Source: DATDMG01 sp036518955 (lineage in GTDB: Bacteria; Actinomycetota; Actinomycetes; Actinomycetales; Kineosporiaceae). Taken from it: a DNA stretch of 45,462 bases. The stretch is taken from assembly GCA_036518955.1 (NCBI GenBank), contig DATDMG010000109.1, forward strand, positions 1 through 45,462, in the 5' to 3' direction. The notes below the pieces were generated by a model, which had not been told where the DNA came from, did not search any database, and saw nothing but the letters and a program-made list of their open reading frames with translations. Shown one piece after another: positions 33,512 to 42,120 of this stretch (positions are counted from its first letter, which is position 1; every line of letters begins with the position of its first letter). A program made the position numbers and the translations under genes.

Positions 33512-35866
33512 ATGCCGCTGGGCCGACAGACCGCCCCCCGTGACGTCGTTCCCGAACTGCCGACACGTCGGCTCGGCGCGCGTCTCGAGGCGGACGGCGA
33601 CACGATCACGTTCCGGGTCTACTCGGCCCATGCCACCCGGATCGAGGTGTGGATCTACGGCCGGCCGCGGGACGCCGACGAGCTGGTTCGGGTGACCCTC
33701 CGGCGCGCGGCAGGGCAGGCCGAGGCCGACATCTGGAGCGGGGCGATCGGCCTGGGGGCGGTGCGGGCGAATTCCGATCCGGGTGACGCGGTGTACTACG
33801 GGCTGCGTGCCTGGGGCCCCAACTGGCCCGTCGACCCCGCCTGGCAGCCCGGCAGCGAACGCGGGTTCCAGGCGGACGTCGACCTCGAGGGCAACCGCTT
33901 CAACCCCAACAAGCTCCTCCTGGACCCCTACGCGCTGGAGGTCAGCCATGACCCGGCGCCGCGGTTGTCGTCCATCGACCCCAACGAGCCCTCCGCCGAC
34001 TACGACACCGGCCCGGAGCACCGCGCCATCGACACCGGCCGGATCGCGCCCAAGAGCGTGCTGCCGCTCCACCCGCTGGCGGCCGACACCGGCGTCGCAC
34101 CTCGCCGGCCGCTGCGCGACGACGTCATCTACGAGGCCCACGTCCGCGGTCTGACCCGGCTCGACCCGTCGGTGCCCGAATCACTGCGGGGCACCTACGC
34201 CGGCGCCGCGCTGAAGGCGGGCTACCTGCGCGACCTCGGCGTGACCGCGGTCGAGTTCCTGCCGGTGCAGCACTTCGCCGGTGAGCAGAACGACGACGGC
34301 GACCCGCGGGGCGACAATTACTGGGGGTACATGACCCTCGGCTACCTCGCCCCCAACCGGCGCTTCGCCGCCGACCGCTCGCCGGGCGGCCCCACCCGGG
34401 AGTTCAAGGCCATGGTCCGGGCCTTCCACGACGTGGGGATCAAGGTGTTCCTCGACGTCGTGCTCAACCACACCGCCGAGGGGCTGCTGGCCCGCACCAC
34501 AGAGGGTGACGACTCCCGGTCCGACGACACCCGTCAGGTACCCGACCGGGCCCGCCTGCTGTCCTTCCGGGGGCTGGACAACGCCACGTACTACACCCTG
34601 CGCAGTCGCCCTGACCTGGACGGCGGCCGCACGAACCAGCGCTACCTGGACAACTCCGGGTGCGGCCCCGCGCTCGCCGTGGCTCGGCCGGCCGTGCGTG
34701 ACTTCGTGCTCGACGTGCTCGGCCACTGGGTGCGGGAGATGGGCGTCGACGGGTTCCGGTTCGATCTCGCGCCGACACTCGGCAACCGCCTCCCCGGCGA
34801 CGGCTTCGCCTTCGACTGGTCGGATCCGGAGTCGCTGCTGGCCCAGCTCGGCCGGCGGTTGCCGCTGCGCACGGACGTCGACCCGGGCGGCGTCGACCTG
34901 ATCGCCGAACCGTGGCTCGCCCAGGGCGAGCAGACGTACCTGCTCGGTCGGTTCCCCCCCGGGTGGGCGGAATGGAACGACGTCTACCGGCAGGTCCTCC
35001 GGCGCGCCGAGAACAAGCTGAACGTACGCTCCGTGCGTCCGTGGGAGCTGGCCAACGCGCTGTCCGGTTCCGAACAGCAGTTCCGGCCGCAGGCGCCGCC
35101 CGGCGCCGTCCGCGGCCCCAGCGCCTCCATCAACTACGTCTCCTCGCACGACGGCCTGACGCTGCGGGACCTGGTCTCCCGCACCGATGACGAGGACGCC
35201 TGGGACCACGGCGGCGACCCGGTCGCTCAGCGGCAGGCCGTTCGCAACCTGCTCGCCGTGCTCGCCGTCTCGGCGGGCGTGCCGATGCTGCAGGGCGGTG
35301 ACGAGGTGTTCCGCAGCCTGGGCGGGCGCCGTAACACCGTCGCCGCGGACGACGCCAGCACCTGGTTGCCGTGGGACGGGGTGGCCGCGTTCGTCGCGGC
35401 GGAGCAGGCCGGGGACGCCGCAGCACTGGCGCGGCTGCGGGAGCGGGACGACGTCCGGGTCTACAGCTTCGCCCGGGCCATGCTGCGGTTCCGCGCCGCG
35501 CACCCCGGGCTGCGGCCGGCGGCCTACCTCACCGGCGGTGTCGCCCCCGGCGGCTCGCTGCCCGACCTCGGCTGGTACGGCGCCGACGGCCGTCCGCTCG
35601 GCTCCGGCTGGGACGACCCGGAAGCCGGTTTCCTCGGCGTCAGGGTCGCCGAGCCGGCCGGTTCGGTGTTCGTCGCCTACCTGTGGCGCGATCAGCCGCT
35701 GGACGTCGCGCTGCCCGCGCCGCTGTCGGCCGACGGCTGGCGGCGGGTCGCCGACACGGCCGCGTGGATGGAGCCGATCGGCAACGTGGACGCCTCACCC
35801 GGTGCGCAGATCGCTGCCCGGTACTGGATGCACCCGCGCAGCGTCGTCGTCCTGGTCGAGGGCTGA
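33512..35866 (+). CDS. glgX: Glycogen debranching enzyme-like protein (GlgX/TreX, GH13)
   Basis: A 784-residue GH13 enzyme that hydrolyses alpha-1,6 branches of glycogen. An N-terminal carbohydrate-binding/isoamylase module (about 18-110) is followed by the catalytic barrel with DVVLNHTAEG, GVDGFRFDLAPTLG (nucleophile Asp), VDLIAEPWLAQG (acid Glu) and SSHDGLTLRDLV. The region after the HDG motif is shorter than in standard GlgX: the usual ANGEDNRDG segment is missing and GGDEVFRSLGGRRNTVAAD replaces LGGDE-x-GRTQ-GNNNAY. It may have a different chain-length preference. The ATG at 33512 follows AAGGAG. No other glycogen or trehalose gene is adjacent. Confidence 0.88.
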   Translation: MPLGRQTAPRDVVPELPTRRLGARLEADGDTITFRVYSAHATRIEVWIYGRPRDADELVRVTLRRAAGQAEADIWSGAIGLGAVRANSDPGDAVYYGLRAWGPNWPVDPAWQPGSERGFQADVDLEGNRFNPNKLLLDPYALEVSHDPAPRLSSIDPNEPSADYDTGPEHRAIDTGRIAPKSVLPLHPLAADTGVAPRRPLRDDVIYEAHVRGLTRLDPSVPESLRGTYAGAALKAGYLRDLGVTAVEFLPVQHFAGEQNDDGDPRGDNYWGYMTLGYLAPNRRFAADRSPGGPTREFKAMVRAFHDVGIKVFLDVVLNHTAEGLLARTTEGDDSRSDDTRQVPDRARLLSFRGLDNATYYTLRSRPDLDGGRTNQRYLDNSGCGPALAVARPAVRDFVLDVLGHWVREMGVDGFRFDLAPTLGNRLPGDGFAFDWSDPESLLAQLGRRLPLRTDVDPGGVDLIAEPWLAQGEQTYLLGRFPPGWAEWNDVYRQVLRRAENKLNVRSVRPWELANALSGSEQQFRPQAPPGAVRGPSASINYVSSHDGLTLRDLVSRTDDEDAWDHGGDPVAQRQAVRNLLAVLAVSAGVPMLQGGDEVFRSLGGRRNTVAADDASTWLPWDGVAAFVAAEQAGDAAALARLRERDDVRVYSFARAMLRFRAAHPGLRPAAYLTGGVAPGGSLPDLGWYGADGRPLGSGWDDPEAGFLGVRVAEPAGSVFVAYLWRDQPLDVALPAPLSADGWRRVADTAAWMEPIGNVDASPGAQIAARYWMHPRSVVVLVEG

Positions 35867-36118
35867 CGGCTCTGCCGACGGGCGGTGGAGCCGCGCCGGC
35901 ACGGGTTTTTGCCGCAGCGACACGTGGCGTTCATCCGGGATGCGGGGGGCGTTGACCTGCTGCCGCCAACTTGCCCGTGGTGTTCGCGCCGGTCCGACGC
36001 CGCCACCCGCACCGGTTCACGGTGCAGCGTGACGTTGCGGACCTGCGGACCCTGAGCGGGATGGCTCCGGCCCCGGCGGGTCGCTCGGGCACGGTCGAGA
36101 CAGGAGGCGGTAGTTCCG
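35867..36118. other. Intergenic region
   Basis: 252 bp after the debranching enzyme. No open frame with a ribosome site, repeat or hairpin stands out, apart from GGAGGCGG at 36105-36112, which serves the polyphosphate kinase remnant. Confidence 0.4.
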
Positions 36119-36967
36119 ATGGGGATGGATCACCAGCCCGGAGAGACGATGGAGCAGATCGGGACGGCCAACGATCGCCCCGTCGGCGAGGCCGGCGACA
36201 GCGGGTCCCCCCGCGACGGGCGCCCGACCGGCTTCGAGGACCTTGGCCACGACGAGGATCTGGGCAAGGACGACTTCGACGGTTTCGACGATTTCGACGA
36301 TTTCGACCACGTCGAGGACCAGGTGGACATCCGTGCCGGGCTCGCCGACCACGGCGACCTCGGGCCCGCCGAACTCGCCGAGGACCTCGCCGAGGACCTG
36401 TCCCGGCTGCGCGTAGAGGTGGGTTCATCGAGCACCTGAACCCGCGCGGTGCACGCGTGGTCGCCCTGGAGAAGCCCTCGCCGCGAGAGGCGACCCAGTG
36501 GTACTTCCAGCGGTACATCGCGCATCTGCCGGCAGCCGGGGAGATCGTCATGTTCGACCGGTCCTGGTACAACCGGGCCGGCGTGGAGCGCGTGATGGGT
36601 TTCACCGATCCGCGGTCCTATCTGGAGTTCATGCGCGAGACGCCGGAGCTGGAGCGGATGCTGGTGCGGTCGGGAATCCGGCTGGTCAAGTTCTGGTTCT
36701 CGGTCACGCGCGCCGAGCAGCGGACCCGGTTCCTGATCCGGCAGATCGACCCGGTGCGGCGCTGACGCACCCTGGAGGGTGGTGAAGAGCAACGACAAGA
36801 AGCGCGCCCGGCTGGGGGCCATGCGGCACGTCCTGCACCAGTTCGACTACACCGACAAGGACCCCGAGTTGGTGATGGCGCCCGACCCACTGATCGTCGG
36901 GCCCGCGTCGCAGGTGTTCGACGATGACGGCGCGTCCGCGGACCGGTTCCCCACGCTGACTCCCTGA
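36119..36967 (+). pseudogene. ppk2: Polyphosphate kinase 2 pseudogene (two deletions, frameshifted)
   Basis: Three consecutive pieces of a PPK2-type kinase lie in different frames. Piece 1 (36119 to about 36425) has an acidic N terminus (FDGFDDFDDFDHVEDQ) and the start of the kinase helix LAEDLSRLRVEV. Piece 2 (about 36426-36765) continues GFIEHLNPRGARVVALEKPS, TQWYFQRYIAHLPAAGEIVM, FDRSWYNRAGVERVMGF and FWFSVTRAEQ. Piece 3 (36779-36967) carries KSNDKKRARLGAMRHVLHQF and DPLIVGPASQVF. Compared with intact PPK2, the Walker A segment (GRDAAGKGG) between pieces 1 and 2 is absent, as is the WKLSPMDLES stretch between pieces 2 and 3. No active kinase can result. Confidence 0.88.
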
Positions 36968-36996
36968 GCGTGCCTCGAGTGCGGATCGGGCCCGCG

Positions 36997-37506
36997 TCAG
37001 GCGAGGTGGAGGCCGGCCGACGCCGAGGGCCGGCCGGTTGCCCCCTCCTCGGGGCGGGCGCGCACGCTCCACCGGAAGGTCCCGCTACCGGCGACCAGAC
37101 CTGTGCTGTCGACCACCTCGGTGAGGGTGCGCAGGCGCACCCGTTCGATCTCGCCGGAGAGAAGGCTGCGCAACGCCACCCTGTCGTCGTCGTCCAGGCA
37201 GCACTCGCCGACCAGCCGACCCTCGGCGAGTGCTCGGAAGTCCACCGTGACCGACGTGCCGACGGGCATCATCCGGGCAGCGTGGCCCCCGCTGGTACCG
37301 GCGGCCAGGATCGCGGCCATGCCGGCCCCGTGCAGAAGCGAGACGAGCGCGCCGGTCCGCAGGCAGCCGGCGGGGTCGGCCGGGTTGTCGGGGAGCGTGA
37401 GAGCGACTCTCGCCACGGCGTCCACGGCGTGGAGCACCTGGAGCCGGGGGCCCGGGGCCCCGGCATCGGTGTCCAGCAGGTGCTCGGCGAGGGCGGTGAC
37501 GTCCAT
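36997..37506 (-). CDS. Possible hotdog-fold (PaaI/DUF4442-like) protein
   Basis: A 169-residue protein. VALTLPDNPADPAGCLRTGA, LVSLLHGAGMAAILAAG, VTVDFRALAEGRLVGECCL and the strand-rich end (GLVAGSGTFRWSVRA) resemble acyl-CoA thioesterase-like hotdog proteins that bind acyl thioesters. No catalytic residues can be assigned securely. The start is uncertain: ATG at 37506 or GTG at 37536; neither has a good ribosome site. It lies between the ppk2 remnant (convergent) and a small helical gene on the same strand. Confidence 0.6.
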   Translation of the reverse strand: MDVTALAEHLLDTDAGAPGPRLQVLHAVDAVARVALTLPDNPADPAGCLRTGALVSLLHGAGMAAILAAGTSGGHAARMMPVGTSVTVDFRALAEGRLVGECCLDDDDRVALRSLLSGEIERVRLRTLTEVVDSTGLVAGSGTFRWSVRARPEEGATGRPSASAGLHLA

Positions 37507-37605
37507 CCGCAGAGTGTGGGGGGGGCCACTGAACACGTCGACCTCGGGGAGGTCGACGGCATGCTGCCGGCAGGTGACAACTGCGCATCGCGCCGGGAGC
37601 AGCCG

Positions 37606-37812
37606 CTACGCCCCCGACGTCCCGTCCAGGTAGTCCAGCTGCTTCCGTGCCGTCTCACGGATCGCCCACACCGTCGGCCGACCTCCCTCGTCCCGCAACG
37701 CCTGGGCCGTGCGGGACAGCAATCGTTCTATCGTGATCCGCCGGAAGTTCGGGTGCTGTTCACACAATTCATCGGCAACGTCGGTGAGTGACTCCGGATC
37801 GGAACGGCGCAT
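37606..37812 (-). CDS. Small helical protein (three-helix-bundle dimerisation domain-like)
   Basis: A 68-residue protein, MRRSDPESLTDVADELCEQH, NFRRITIERLLSRTAQAL and TVWAIRETARKQLDYLDG. It looks like three helices and resembles the short actinobacterial proteins annotated as three-helix-bundle dimerisation domain, role unknown. The ATG at 37812 is preceded by AGGAGGG a few bases upstream, which supports expression. It is on the same strand as the hotdog-like gene 99 bp downstream. Confidence 0.68.
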   Translation of the reverse strand: MRRSDPESLTDVADELCEQHPNFRRITIERLLSRTAQALRDEGGRPTVWAIRETARKQLDYLDGTSGA

Positions 37813-38010
37813 GAACCCTCCTGCCCGTCGAAGATGTCTGGCCGCAGACCTCCCACGCGTTCCCCGAGTATGCAAACCCCATTCTGGCACGGTTGGCGTG
37901 ACAATACACGAGACCAACAGCTTGTCTGCAGTCTGCAGAAGATCGGCATTCCGCCGCTGTTATCCGCAAATGCCGGATTGGCGCACCACGTTGTATCGGG
38001 TCCCCTCGGC

Positions 38011-39744
38011 TCAGCGGGTGAGCCAGCGGTGCAGTCCGGCTTTGGCCGCCCGATCCCACGCCGCACCGAACTCCTGGGTGGTGGCCACGCCCCGAGCCTG
38101 CTCGAGCGCGTGCAGTCGGCCGTAGCTGAAGGCGTTCTCGTCGTCCAGATGGGCGGCGACACCCAGTTCGCGCAGGGTCTCCCGGATCACCACGGTGTCC
38201 TGATGGGCGCCGAGCGCCTCCTGGATGGCCTCCATCCGCCTGGCCCACCGGGTGGCCGACCTGCCGTAGCGCGCGGCGAGCGCCTCCGCGGCGTAGCGGG
38301 CACGCTTGGCGGCCTTGCGGACCTCGTGGAGGGCCGCGTCCCGTCGGTCCCGCCCGCTGACCGGGTCGGTGCGTGCGGCGTCGTCCGGTGGGATCGCCGC
38401 CTGCAACCGGCACAGCCGTCTCCAGGTCTTGGCGACCAGGGGCAGCAGCACGTCGTCCGGCCGGCCGGCCGCCGCGGCCGTGACGGGCGGGTCGGCCAGG
38501 AACTGGTCCAGGGCGTCCAGCAGGGCGTAGTACCGCGCTCCGTCCAGCTCGGCCAGGACGGCGTCGTGGGCGGTCCGGTAGCGGGTACCCAGGGCGGTCA
38601 CGATCCGGCTCTGGACCGGTCCCAGCACCAGGTCCGGCGGCTCGGCCCGGACGACGGCGCGCAGGTGATCGCGGATCACCTCGGCGTCCCGGGCCGCACC
38701 CAGGACGCTGCCGAGCCAGCGCAGCTCCTCGCGCAGCGGGTCGGTGACCGTCCGGTCGAACAGCAGCCGGAACGTCGCCAGCGCGCTGCGCAGCCGTCGG
38801 GTCGCCACCCGCATCTGGTGGACGGCGTCCGCCTCGTCCGCCCGTACCAGCGGATCGTGGTTCTGCAGCCGGCGGACGTGTGCGGCCAGATGCTCCAGGA
38901 CCACCGCGCCGGCCCTGCCCGCGCGCACCGGCCCCGCCGCGCGGGGCCGCTCGACGGTCGGTCCGGTGCCTGAGCCTTCCGGAGCGGGGTGGTGGGCGTC
39001 CAGCTCCTTCAGCCGATCGGCCAGCGCCCGGGCCGCCTTGGACGGCACCGCGCTCGTGCTGGCGCCGGCGTCGTGCAGCCGCCCTGCGATCGTCGTCAGC
39101 AGCGACGGCCCGCCCTCGACCAACTCGACCTCGATCTCCGACCACGCCGTCACGGACGTCGACGACCCGTCCGGCGCGGGGGCCGATGCCGACACCCGAT
39201 CCTCGGCGATCGTGGCCAGTACCTGTCCGTCCGGGCCCAGGACGGGTCGCTCGACGCGCCGCGTGCGGAGCCGGACGACGGGTGCCAGCGGCTGACCTCG
39301 GGTGTGCACCGAGACGCGCCCGGCCAGGGCTGGCGGAACCGTGCGGGTAGCGCGGCCGTCCGGCAGCCGGACCTCGTCACGCCGGGCGCCGCCGCCCGGC
39401 GTGTCGTCCGGCACCGGTAGCTTCAGGTGCCAGCCGTCGTCCGAACCGCCGGTGCGCCGACGCAAGGTGATCCCTCGCCGGAGGAGCCGCAGGTCATCGG
39501 TGTCGAAGTAGGTCGCCTCCAGGTGCTCCTCCCGAGCGCCCCCGATCTCGCGGATACCGCCCGGCCCGCTCAGCTCGGGCAGCACGAAGCCTCTGGGCAC
39601 GTCGAACGTCGTCTCCACCTCGCGGACCACCTGCGGTGATCGCGGCGCTAGGTCCTTCGCCCTGCCGTTCCTGGCGGCTCGGGCAACGCTCTGGCTGCTG
39701 GTGGCCACCGACGCCCTGTGTGGTCGTCTCTTCGTGTTCACCAT
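38011..39744 (-). CDS. CYTH-CHAD domain protein (polyphosphate-binding)
   Basis: A 577-residue protein. The N-terminal CYTH/triphosphate-tunnel domain (about 40-250) starts REVETTFDVP, with EATYFDTDDLRLLRRGITLR and WHLKLPVP. The signature ExExK reads EVETT, so the lysine is replaced. The C-terminal CHAD domain (about 295-577) has the repeated His/Arg helices VHQMRVATRRLRSALATF and LHEVRKAAKRARYAAEAL, which bind polyphosphate. CHAD proteins localise to polyphosphate granules. Starts at 39762 (GTG) and 39744 (ATG, MVNTKRRPHR) are possible. It lies near a dead ppk2 gene. Confidence 0.9.
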   Translation of the reverse strand: MVNTKRRPHRASVATSSQSVARAARNGRAKDLAPRSPQVVREVETTFDVPRGFVLPELSGPGGIREIGGAREEHLEATYFDTDDLRLLRRGITLRRRTGGSDDGWHLKLPVPDDTPGGGARRDEVRLPDGRATRTVPPALAGRVSVHTRGQPLAPVVRLRTRRVERPVLGPDGQVLATIAEDRVSASAPAPDGSSTSVTAWSEIEVELVEGGPSLLTTIAGRLHDAGASTSAVPSKAARALADRLKELDAHHPAPEGSGTGPTVERPRAAGPVRAGRAGAVVLEHLAAHVRRLQNHDPLVRADEADAVHQMRVATRRLRSALATFRLLFDRTVTDPLREELRWLGSVLGAARDAEVIRDHLRAVVRAEPPDLVLGPVQSRIVTALGTRYRTAHDAVLAELDGARYYALLDALDQFLADPPVTAAAAGRPDDVLLPLVAKTWRRLCRLQAAIPPDDAARTDPVSGRDRRDAALHEVRKAAKRARYAAEALAARYGRSATRWARRMEAIQEALGAHQDTVVIRETLRELGVAAHLDDENAFSYGRLHALEQARGVATTQEFGAAWDRAAKAGLHRWLTR

Positions 39745-39898
39745 TCGGCCATTTTTGCGCACCGTACCGCGCAGGCATCCGGGCCCGCCGCGGTGTTGGC
39801 GCCACGCGATCAGGTCACCTTCGCACCGACGGGTGCCTCACCCGCTCCTGGGCCGACCCGTGCGTGGTGACGCGCAGCGTACGGGCGGCGTCATCGTC

Positions 39899-40801
39899 GT
39901 GGCGTACGCTCCCTCGCCACAGGTGACACAGCCCCCGAAGGGGCCGTACGGGCCGGAGGGCGAAGACGCGGACCCCGGTCCGGAGCAAGGCACCGACGCT
40001 CCAGGGCGCCTCGCCGCGCGGCAGGCGCTGGCCGCCGCGACCAAGGAGCACAAGCTGGCCGAGCAGGCGCTGCGCAGCCTCGAGCAGCTGGCACGAGCCA
40101 CCGACCAGCACCGCCACCCGCCGGGCCACGGCCAGCATCTACTCCAGGCGAAGATGCTCGAGGAGAACCTCGATGTCACCTGGCGGCGTCAATGTGCCGT
40201 GCTTTGCCCGTGGCTTTGCCCGTGGGCTTCGATCATCTGCTGGATCCAGGCCCGCGTCGAGCCTCCCGTGGCCACGGTCCGCCAATACGACCCCAGGCAT
40301 GTCGCCTTTCCGCTCGGGTTGATGACGCCTCTGAAGATGCCAACCAATTCGCCGTCAGGATTCACCAGCGGTCCGCCCGGGTCGCCTGAACAGGGCGCCT
40401 GGATACTGGGCGACGTCAGGCAGAACTCCGAGGGAAGCACGTCAGCCCCCGACGGGCAGGCAGCGGTGAGCCCCACGGCGCTACGAAGAATCCCGTCGAG
40501 CCCCCCCTGGCTGGCCCAGATCGGTGGTGTGCCCGTAACCGTAGACAGTGTAAGGGATCCGGCGGGTATTGCCGGCCGCGTCGTCCGAGCTGATCTTGAT
40601 AGGTGCCGGCTGGACGGGCTCGCGCAGTTGTATCACGGCAAGGTCCTCGGAGGAGTGCGGGTAGGCGGCCCCCACGGCGAGTTCAAAGTCCGTGGTAGGG
40701 CGCTGACCTGCACGTTCGTTGCCACGCTGCGCCCTGGACCGAGGACCGCGGCTCTGGCCTGGATCGGCGTCCCGCATGCTCGCGCAGGTCGCTGGTCGTA
40801 G
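39899..40801 (+). CDS. Hypothetical protein; only the N-terminal part looks coding
   Basis: A GTG at 39899 opens a frame whose first 100 residues look protein-like: a proline-rich start (YAPSPQVTQPPKGPYGPEGE), then helices GRLAARQALAAATKEHKLAE and LQAKMLEENLDVTWRRQ. From about 40195 the frame runs antisense to a protease remnant and has no protein character. This suggests that the original 3' part was lost when the neighbouring sequence arrived. No family was recognised and there is no good ribosome site. Confidence 0.3.
   Translation: MAYAPSPQVTQPPKGPYGPEGEDADPGPEQGTDAPGRLAARQALAAATKEHKLAEQALRSLEQLARATDQHRHPPGHGQHLLQAKMLEENLDVTWRRQCAVLCPWLCPWASIICWIQARVEPPVATVRQYDPRHVAFPLGLMTPLKMPTNSPSGFTSGPPGSPEQGAWILGDVRQNSEGSTSAPDGQAAVSPTALRRIPSSPPWLAQIGGVPVTVDSVRDPAGIAGRVVRADLDRCRLDGLAQLYHGKVLGGVRVGGPHGEFKVRGRALTCTFVATLRPGPRTAALAWIGVPHARAGRWS
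40189..40777 (-). pseudogene. Trypsin-like serine protease pseudogene
   Basis: Two frames hold the C-terminal two-thirds of an S1 protease. Upstream: FELAVGAAYPHSSEDLAVIQ with the catalytic Asp, then PYTVYGYGHTTDLGQPGG. Downstream: LTAACPSGADVLPSEFCL, APCSGDPGGPLVNPDGELVG and ATGGSTRAWIQQMI. The two join if one base is removed from a run of seven C (40501-40507). The catalytic serine of GDSGGP is proline (GDPGGP), and the TAAHC region is missing upstream, where unrelated repeat sequence lies. With three defects the copy is dead even if the frameshift is a sequencing error. Confidence 0.8.
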
Positions 40802-40922
40802 TCCGGTTCAGCAGCCCTCGGGCCGCTTCGGACAGCCGTCTCCAGGCGTCCGAGCAGGCCCACAAACGTGCAGGTCAGAGGCGTCCTTCCGACTTTGAAC
40901 TCGCCGTGAGGCGGCCCCCCGT
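40664..40922. repeat. Imperfect inverted repeat, about 60-bp arms
   Basis: Left arm about 40664-40723 (plus) and right arm about 40861-40922 (read on minus). Both contain CACGGCGAGTTCAAAGTC and CTGACCTGCACGTT separated by 12 variable bases. Both arms translate outward-in to HGEFKV...LTCTFV, on plus for the left and on minus for the right, so a short coding sequence is present twice in opposite directions. Confidence 0.75.
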
Positions 40923-40960
40923 CGAACGTCATGTGCGCCTCGTCTTCCGGTCTCTTGGTG

Positions 40961-40985
40961 CCCCCGAGCACGGCGTGCTCGGGGG
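40961..40985. repeat. Perfect 25-bp hairpin
   Basis: CCCCCGAGCAC, GGC, GTGCTCGGGGG: 11-bp perfect arms with a 3-nt loop, in a stretch with no supported gene. It could be a terminator for either flanking remnant. Confidence 0.7.
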
Positions 40986-41284
40986 ACCATCGGGCCTCGC
41001 CCACGCCACGATCCGGGGGCGCCGCTGTACCCGGCGCCGCCCTGGCGCGATGCCGACTTGTCCGGGACCGGGAGGCCCGACGACGGGAATGTTCCCGCTT
41101 TCGTGGACACCGATGGAGGCCGCCAGCCGGCTGAGATGCCCATATCCGGGTCCTCAAGGTTTCGCAGGGTTGGTGCTTGAGTGAAGGTCTCGGTGGGTGA
41201 CGATGTGCAGGTTCGGTTGACCGGTCAGACTCACGCGGGCCCGGTCTCCAGGGCCACGGACAGGAGTCCTGGGCCCGCTGGCGG
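40986..41284. other. Non-coding or decayed region
   Basis: About 300 bp between the hairpin and the membrane protein gene. Frames on both strands are short and show no family similarity. The sequence looks like the remains of former genes. Confidence 0.4.
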
Positions 41285-42046
41285 TCATCGTTGCGCGGGC
41301 GGGGGTGCGTCGGGTTTGCCTCCGACGAGGTCGCCGAAACGATGCCGGATTCTGGTGATCCGGATATGGACGCGCTGCTCTCGCGCCTGAGCCCGCCGGA
41401 GACGACGTGAATCGGCCGCATAGCGTCGGTGAGCCCACGGCGACCCGGGGCGGGCGAGCCGGAGAGCACCCACGACGGCCAGCACCGGCACGACTATTCC
41501 CAAGAAGCCGGTCCAGAGCTTGCCTTTTAGGAATGTGATCAGAACAAAGACCAGGTTCACCAGTGCGATGAGCATCACGGCCCACAAGGGGGCACGCTGA
41601 TCGGCTCTCTTCACGCTGAGTGGGTCGGCGTACAGGATTATCAGGCCAATTATCGCTGCGCCAAGAAACACCGCGTCGACGGACTTGCGACCTTCCTCGG
41701 ACCAGTACACGTCCTCCAGGTGAAGGATCAGGGCGAACTCATCGAGGATCAGTGCGGCGCCGACCCCGAACAGGCAGGCGAAGACCTCTCGCCAGGGGGT
41801 ACCGTGACCGGACGGGGAAAAGCTACCGACACCGCTGATAAGCGCAAACGCTGTTCCGAAGACGACATGATGAACATGCAAGCCGCCGGGAGAGACGTTG
41901 CCTGGCCACCAGGACACCTGCGCGCGGATCATGCGGGTGCTCAGCCGGATGAACAGGAACGCCAGGATGAAGCTGGCGAGTAGCAGAAACAGTGGCTGCT
42001 TCCCTGGGATATAGATGTAGCGCGAGTAGATGCCCGCCATGCTCAT
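41285..42046 (-). CDS. Conserved integral membrane protein
   Basis: A 253-residue membrane protein with about six hydrophobic helices (for example PLFLLLASFILAFLFI, VFACLFGVGAALILDEFALI and AVMLIALVNLVFVLITFL). Between helices it has GGLHVHHVVFGTAF, with a histidine cluster, and HLEDVYWSEEGRKSVDAVF, both typical of a conserved actinobacterial family of unknown role. The C-terminal 50 residues are basic and cytoplasmic. The ATG at 42046 is preceded by GGAGGG. It is the last gene of the P450 operon, 74 bp after the P450 stop. Confidence 0.85.
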   Translation of the reverse strand: MSMAGIYSRYIYIPGKQPLFLLLASFILAFLFIRLSTRMIRAQVSWWPGNVSPGGLHVHHVVFGTAFALISGVGSFSPSGHGTPWREVFACLFGVGAALILDEFALILHLEDVYWSEEGRKSVDAVFLGAAIIGLIILYADPLSVKRADQRAPLWAVMLIALVNLVFVLITFLKGKLWTGFLGIVVPVLAVVGALRLARPGSPWAHRRYAADSRRLRRAQAREQRVHIRITRIRHRFGDLVGGKPDAPPPAQR

Positions 42047-42120
42047 GCCCTCCAGCGCAAAGCGTCACTCCGAGCCGGTTGAGCTGGTTTCGCCCGCCGG
42101 CGCCTCCCGCCCTGGCCCGG

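Noticed and set aside
40501..40507. Treating the seven-C run as proof of a pseudogene by itself
   Set aside because: A homopolymer can be a sequencing error; the pseudogene call rests on the serine-to-proline change and the missing N-terminal half.
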